Below are positions 14,081 to 17,888 of a stretch of DNA of 17,888 bases, piece by piece; position 1 is the first letter of the stretch; every line of letters starts with the position of its first letter. This stretch comes from Verrucomicrobia bacterium UBA3761 (lineage in GTDB: Bacteria; Verrucomicrobiota; Kiritimatiellia; RFP12; UBA1067), in assembly GCA_002371135.1 (NCBI GenBank), contig DFGB01000034.1, positions 1-17,888 of the forward strand, in the 5' to 3' direction. Made by a program: the position numbers and the translations under genes. The notes beneath the pieces were generated by a model. The model was given only the letters and a program-made list of their open reading frames with translations, did no database searches and was not told where the DNA came from.

Positions 14081-14437
14081 ATGGGTTATTCAACTATAAG
14101 AAATATCCATATCAATACCGGGTCGCACTCCCCACATGAAATATCGCTGGCTTTTTCGACACGATTCAACATATGCACAACAGGAGTGCTCACATATGTA
14201 TCCAACCGGCAAGAGCCGTATGGCGAAATCGATTTTGACGGCGTCAATGCCAGAACATGGTATTCAGAAGTCGACGACCTGACAGTTTTTTCAAAGCAAT
14301 TTCCAACTGCCGAGATCTTCATTAAAGGCATTGGCGAAGCCCCTGATGACGTTTGGGAACGGCTATACAAGAACGGAGTGGCGATAGAGCGCACCCAATC
14401 ATCTTCTTGGAGCGGCTGGACTGAAATCGCAACTTGA
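14081..14437 (+). CDS. Small protein of unknown function, probable partner of the HNH gene
   Basis: A 118-residue protein starting at ATG 14081, with an excellent AAAGGAG ribosome binding site 7 bp upstream that overlaps the end of the HNH gene. The start follows the HNH stop by 13 bp, so the two are almost certainly co-transcribed. No domain is securely recognised. The segment TVFSKQFPTAEIFIKGIGEA (about 69-88) followed by DDVWERLYKNG resembles small ferredoxin-like folds of phage and plasmid proteins (DUF1281/YubB-like), a loose impression only. There is no signal peptide or membrane segment. The position suggests an immunity, regulatory or accessory role for the nuclease, which is an inference. 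Confidence 0.65.
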   Translation: MGYSTIRNIHINTGSHSPHEISLAFSTRFNICTTGVLTYVSNRQEPYGEIDFDGVNARTWYSEVDDLTVFSKQFPTAEIFIKGIGEAPDDVWERLYKNGVAIERTQSSSWSGWTEIAT

Positions 14438-14462
14438 CGTTTGCCGCATGCAGAAACATTGT
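14434..14462 (+). promoter_or_regulatory. Candidate promoter for DUF58
   Basis: TTGACG (14434-14439, five of six matches) with a poor -10 CATTGT at 14457-14462 lies 17 bp away. It overlaps the stop codon of the small island gene and would let DUF58 be transcribed independently of moxR. Confidence 0.2.
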
Positions 14463-14479
14463 AACCATAAAGTTTTATC

Positions 14480-15382
14480 ATGGCAACCGATGTAAAAGAA
14501 TTGATGGCGAAGGTGGGGAAGATTAAAATCCTCACCAACCGCCTTGTGGACGACAGGCTGAGCGGCGACTACCACTCGTCGTTCAAGGGGCAGGGCGTGG
14601 AGTTCGACGAAGTGCGCCCGTATACGCCGGGCGACGACGTGCGGTCGATCGACTGGAACGTGACGGCCCGCACGGGCGCGCCGTTCATAAAACGCTACTC
14701 GGAAGAGCGCGAGCTCACCGTGCTCTTCATGGTCGACGTCTCCGGTTCGCAGAGCTACGGCTCGTGCGGCCGCTCGAAGATGCAGCTCGCCGCCGAACTC
14801 ACCGCGCTTCTCGCGCTGACCGCGAGGCGCAACCAGGACAAAATCGGCCTCGTGCTATTCTCCGACAAAATAGTCAAATACATCCCGCCGCGCAAGGGGC
14901 GCGACAGCGTGATGCGGCTCGTGCGCGAAGTGCTCGCCGCCGAAGACGAAGCCGAGGGCGGCACGGATTTCGCGATGGCGCTCAAATTCCTGAACGGCGT
15001 CCAGAAGCGCAAGGCCGTCGTGTTCCTCGTCTCCGACTTCATGGCGGGAGATCTGCACGACGAAAATTCGAGCGTGCCGCGTCTCTTGCGCGCCGCTTCG
15101 CGCCACCACGATGTAATTTGCGTCGACGTGAGCGACCCGGCCGAATCCGAACTGCCGGACGCCGGCCTCGTCGAACTCGAAGACCCGGAGACCGGCGTCA
15201 TGCGCCTTGTCGATACATCCTCGCCGCTCGTCCGCCGCCTCTTCGCCGAGACCGCGCGGGAGGAGAACGAGCGCCTGCGCCGCTTCTTCCGCCGGAACGC
15301 GATCGACAACGCGAGCGTCGCGACAGACAAGCCATACATCGACACCATCCGCGCGCTCTTCCGCCGCCGCGGCCGAAAGTAG
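14480..15382 (+). CDS. DUF58-family protein with vWA-like domain
   Basis: A 300-residue protein complete at both ends. The DUF58 signature is strong: SSFKGQGVEFDEVRPYTPGD (33-52), DVRSIDWNVTARTGAPFIKR (53-72) and SEERELTV. The vWA-like fold follows, with a metal-ion-dependent adhesion site motif DVSGS at Asp86-x-Ser88-x-Ser90. No membrane segment is visible. DUF58 proteins are the usual partners of MoxR ATPases and often start operons for envelope or vWA complexes. The ATG at 14480 matches the family start; no ribosome binding site is visible. It is GC-rich like moxR, so the AT-rich island between them is the anomalous part. Confidence 0.9.
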   Translation: MATDVKELMAKVGKIKILTNRLVDDRLSGDYHSSFKGQGVEFDEVRPYTPGDDVRSIDWNVTARTGAPFIKRYSEERELTVLFMVDVSGSQSYGSCGRSKMQLAAELTALLALTARRNQDKIGLVLFSDKIVKYIPPRKGRDSVMRLVREVLAAEDEAEGGTDFAMALKFLNGVQKRKAVVFLVSDFMAGDLHDENSSVPRLLRAASRHHDVICVDVSDPAESELPDAGLVELEDPETGVMRLVDTSSPLVRRLFAETAREENERLRRFFRRNAIDNASVATDKPYIDTIRALFRRRGRK

Positions 15383-15413
15383 AACGGGAGAATTCTTAGA
15401 TTTACGATTTTTA

Positions 15414-15461
15414 TCGCAGAGACGCAGAGACGCAGAGAACTTTTCACCCTTTCAACTTTTC
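15414..15461. repeat. Octamer-repeat element F plus CTTTCAAC block
   Basis: A single arm of CGCAGAGA units (15414-15440) is followed by a 21-bp block (15441-15461) that exactly matches 6437-6457 from the CTTTCAAC family. Two different repeat families are thus joined directly upstream of the response regulator start. Confidence 0.8.
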
Positions 15462-15468
15462 CTCAAGC

Positions 15469-16152
15469 ATGGACAAACTTCTCCTGGCAGACGACGAAGC
15501 CGTCATCAGGCAGTGCTTCGGCGATATGTTCGCCGAGGCGGGCTACGACGTGCGCACAGCCGCGTCAGGGGAGGAAGCGGTCGAGGCGTTCGCGGAGTTC
15601 AAGCCGGACGTCGTCGTCCTCGACGTCCTCATGCCGGGAATGAACGGGCTCACGGCGTGCAGGCGCATCCGCGCATCCGAGGCGCTGACGCCTGTAATCT
15701 TCCTCACATCGTGCGAAGACGAGTTCATCGAGGAGCAGGGAATGAACATCGGCGCGGACGACTACGTATTCAAGACGGCGCCGCGTTCGCTGATATTGGC
15801 GAGAGTCCGCCGCGCGGTCGAACGCGCGCGCAATATCGCCTCCGGAGGAGGCGCGGACGGCGGAGAGCGGACGATCCAGGTAGGGTGCGCCGCGATCGAC
15901 CCCGCGGAACTCGTCGCTACGTTCCCCGACGGCTCGCAAGAGAAACTCACCCTCACCGAAACCGCCATCATCCGCATTCTCGCCTCGAACAGGAAGAAGC
16001 ATTTCCCGTGCCGCGAGATCTACCGCCGCCTCGGCTACAGCGGCGAAGACGTCACCCTCCGCTCGCAGATTTCGCGCCTCAAGGCGAAACTGGGCCGGGC
16101 CGGGGAGGCGATAGTCTCCACCCGCGGGCTCGGCTACAAAATCACCGGCTGA
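15469..16152 (+). CDS. OmpR-type response regulator
   Basis: A 227-residue two-component response regulator. The receiver domain (1-115) has the acidic pocket Asp8-Asp9, phospho-acceptor Asp52 in VVLDVLMPGMNG, Thr80 in FLTS and the conserved Lys102 (in FKTAP rather than the usual KPF). The C-terminal winged helix (about 155-227) has LTETAIIRIL, the REIYRRLGY recognition region, SQISRLKAKLG and STRGLGYKITG, matching Trans_reg_C. It therefore binds DNA when phosphorylated. No sensor kinase is encoded within the window, so its signal is unknown. The ABC exporter gene starts 30 bp downstream and may be co-transcribed or regulated by it. The start has no Shine-Dalgarno sequence. Confidence 0.9.
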   Translation: MDKLLLADDEAVIRQCFGDMFAEAGYDVRTAASGEEAVEAFAEFKPDVVVLDVLMPGMNGLTACRRIRASEALTPVIFLTSCEDEFIEEQGMNIGADDYVFKTAPRSLILARVRRAVERARNIASGGGADGGERTIQVGCAAIDPAELVATFPDGSQEKLTLTETAIIRILASNRKKHFPCREIYRRLGYSGEDVTLRSQISRLKAKLGRAGEAIVSTRGLGYKITG

Positions 16153-16182
16153 TCCGCCCATCGGCCACCAACCGTCAACGCC

Positions 16183-17888
16183 ATGTCAAAGAAGAAAAAA
16201 GAAAAAGTTTTCGTCCGGGAGTTTTTCGACCGCGACTACACCGCCCGCGAAGCGTATTCGCGGATGTGGCGCTATGCGCGTCGCTACAAGGCGCGCATCT
16301 TCCTGGGCATAGTCTGCGGCATGCTCACGGCCGGCACTCTAATCCCGCTCTACCAGCTGATCCAGCCGACTCTCGCGAAAGTGGAATCGCGCCCGGAGCC
16401 GAAGACGGAACTCGTAGAGGAAGCCCCGGCCGCCGTGCAGCCCGCGCGCGGCAAAACCCCGGCGGACGCCGCGGACAAGGCGACGCGAAAACTCGAAAAA
16501 GAATACGCCGGCGCGCAGAAACTCGCCGCCAAGTTCGGCATCGACCTGCAAAGCGAGGACGAATCCATCGGCCTCGGGCTCCTCTTCGGCATCATCGTCG
16601 TAGTGCCGCTCGTGGCGCTCCTCAGGTGTGCGCTCGTGTTCCTCAACCACTACTGCCTCGCGTGGAGCGGCATGAAGACCGTGCGCGACATCCGCTGCGA
16701 CATCCTCGAACACGTCCAGGCGCAGTCGATGCAGTTCCATGGCCGCATAGACGTCGGGCAGCTCATGAGCCGCTGCACGAGCGACCCGCAGCAGGTCAAG
16801 ATGATAATGCAGCAGATCTTGCAGGAGCTCGCCCAGGCGCCATTCGAAATTGCCGTCTCGGTGGGCTTCATCGTCTGGACCGCCGTCGCAAACAAGATGC
16901 TGCCGACCCTGGCCATAATCTTCATCGGCTTCCCGATGTTCATGTGCCCCGTCATCTTCCTCTCCAAGCGCATCCGCAAATGGAGCCGCCGGGCGCTGGA
17001 GCGCTTCGCCGTCGTCGGCAGCCGCATCCACGAAATCCTGACGTGCATCAAAGTCGTCAAGGCGTACGACACCGCCGACTACGAGAACAAGCGCTACGCG
17101 CAGGCGAACGACGAGACGCTCAAGGCGACGCTGCGGGCGATCCGCTGGGGGCTGCTCGTGGGGCCCGCAGTGGAGACGGTCGGCATCTTCCTCATCTGCG
17201 CATTCATAATCTGGTGCTTCTTCACGAACGTGAAACTCTCGGCGATCATCCCGATGCTGGCGCCGCTCTTGATGATCTACAAGCCTCTCAAGCAACTCTC
17301 GCGTCTGCAAGTGCAGATAGAGCAGGGTCGCGCCGCCCTCGCCCGCATATGGAGCATCATGGACGTGGATATGGAGCTGGCAGAGTCGCCGGCGCCGGTC
17401 GCGAAGACGTCGTTCACCGACAAAGTCGTTTTCGAAGACGTCTCGTTCCGCTACGACACGGCCGAGCGCGACGCCGTCTCGCACGCATCGTTCGAGATAC
17501 CGCGCGGCGGCTTCGTCGCAGTCGTCGGCGGCACCGGGAGCGGCAAGTCCACACTCTCGAGCCTCCTCGCCCGCTTCTTCGATCCGCGCGAGGGCCGCAT
17601 CACGATGGACGGAGTAGACCTGCGCGACATCAAAATCTCCGATCTGCGCAAGCTCGTCGGCTCCGTCCAGCAGGAGACTCAGCTCTTCAACGACACGATC
17701 GAAAACAACATCCGCTACGGCACGCCCGGCGCGACGCACGAACAAGTCGTCACCGCCGCCAAACTCGCCAACGCCCACGAATTCATCATGTCGCAGCCCG
17801 AAGGCTACGAACGCATGGCGGGCGAAAAGGGATTCGCGCTCTCGGGCGGCGAACGCCAGCGCATCGCCATCGCCCGCGCCATCCTCAA
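16183..17888 (+). CDS. ABC exporter, MsbA-like half-transporter (3' partial)
   Basis: 568 complete codons are visible; the gene runs off the window. A Lys-rich start leads to a transmembrane domain with about six segments (residues 40-400), then a nucleotide-binding domain. Walker A is GGTGSGKST (449-457) and the ABC signature LSGGERQR lies at 553-560. The Q-loop (SVQQETQLF) is between them. This is the fused TMD-NBD type that flips lipids or drugs across the inner membrane; MsbA-like lipid A-core export is one option, but the substrate is not readable. Between the first and second membrane segments (about residues 64-122) is a charged, Ala/Glu/Lys-rich insert, which is longer than the usual periplasmic loop. 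It follows the response regulator by 30 bp. Confidence 0.9.
   Translation, partial: MSKKKKEKVFVREFFDRDYTAREAYSRMWRYARRYKARIFLGIVCGMLTAGTLIPLYQLIQPTLAKVESRPEPKTELVEEAPAAVQPARGKTPADAADKATRKLEKEYAGAQKLAAKFGIDLQSEDESIGLGLLFGIIVVVPLVALLRCALVFLNHYCLAWSGMKTVRDIRCDILEHVQAQSMQFHGRIDVGQLMSRCTSDPQQVKMIMQQILQELAQAPFEIAVSVGFIVWTAVANKMLPTLAIIFIGFPMFMCPVIFLSKRIRKWSRRALERFAVVGSRIHEILTCIKVVKAYDTADYENKRYAQANDETLKATLRAIRWGLLVGPAVETVGIFLICAFIIWCFFTNVKLSAIIPMLAPLLMIYKPLKQLSRLQVQIEQGRAALARIWSIMDVDMELAESPAPVAKTSFTDKVVFEDVSFRYDTAERDAVSHASFEIPRGGFVAVVGGTGSGKSTLSSLLARFFDPREGRITMDGVDLRDIKISDLRKLVGSVQQETQLFNDTIENNIRYGTPGATHEQVVTAAKLANAHEFIMSQPEGYERMAGEKGFALSGGERQRIAIARAIL

Noticed and set aside
16339..17778. 479-codon minus-strand open frame
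   Set aside because: It is the antisense shadow of the ABC exporter, rich in Arg, Asp and Glu as expected from GC-rich coding DNA.
1..17888. tRNA, rRNA or known riboswitch
   Set aside because: No cloverleaf with conserved TTCGA-type arm, rRNA segment or known riboswitch core was recognised in the intergenic regions.

Overview
The window is chromosomal DNA from a GC-rich bacterium. The gene content is mostly housekeeping: DnaG primase, an MraY-type transferase, citrate synthase, a MoxR/DUF58 pair and an MsbA-type ABC exporter. Several traits fit the PVC group, most likely Kiritimatiellota or Lentisphaerota: a FatA/FatB-like acyl-ACP thioesterase, a secreted endonuclease/phosphatase-fold protein with a long beta-rich tail, few visible Shine-Dalgarno sites, and intergenic spaces packed with 7-8 bp tandem repeats. 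This placement is an inference from recall and was not tested by any search.

Layout. Positions 1-1565 (+) hold the 3' part of a large endonuclease/exonuclease/phosphatase-family protein. A repeat- and palindrome-rich spacer follows (1566-1829). Reading leftwards from 7669 to 1830 (- strand) come a class I/II aminotransferase with a strong promoter, an exported protein of unknown function, an MraY-type phospho-sugar transferase, an RluA-family pseudouridine synthase, an acyl-ACP thioesterase and a YraN-family protein. The last three are tightly packed and look like one operon. A divergent intergenic region (7670-8177) holds the aminotransferase promoter, an octamer-repeat element, a seven-unit 22-bp tandem array and a near-consensus sigma-70 promoter for citrate synthase. 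Rightwards (+ strand) follow citrate synthase, primase, a MoxR AAA+ ATPase, an AT-richer island (about 12638-14479) with an HNH endonuclease and a small unknown protein, then DUF58, an OmpR-type response regulator and an ABC exporter cut by the window end.

How the genes relate. MoxR and DUF58 normally sit side by side and act together in envelope- or complex-related functions. Here they are separated by the island, which looks like an insertion. The RluA/thioesterase/YraN group shows 20-bp spacing and an overlap, so it is probably co-transcribed. The other neighbours are functionally mixed.

The most striking feature is not a protein but the repeat landscape. Short-period arrays of at least five families (ACACAGAG, GTTGAAAA, GGAAGTA, GGACTTA, and AATGTTGCC/CAATTCC) sit at nearly every gene boundary. 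They often occur as two facing arrays that could fold into long hairpins. Several reach into coding sequence: they supply the stop codons of three genes, the hydrophobic core of one signal peptide and an in-frame insert in another protein. A separate 22-bp, two-helical-turn array lies just upstream of the citrate synthase promoter.
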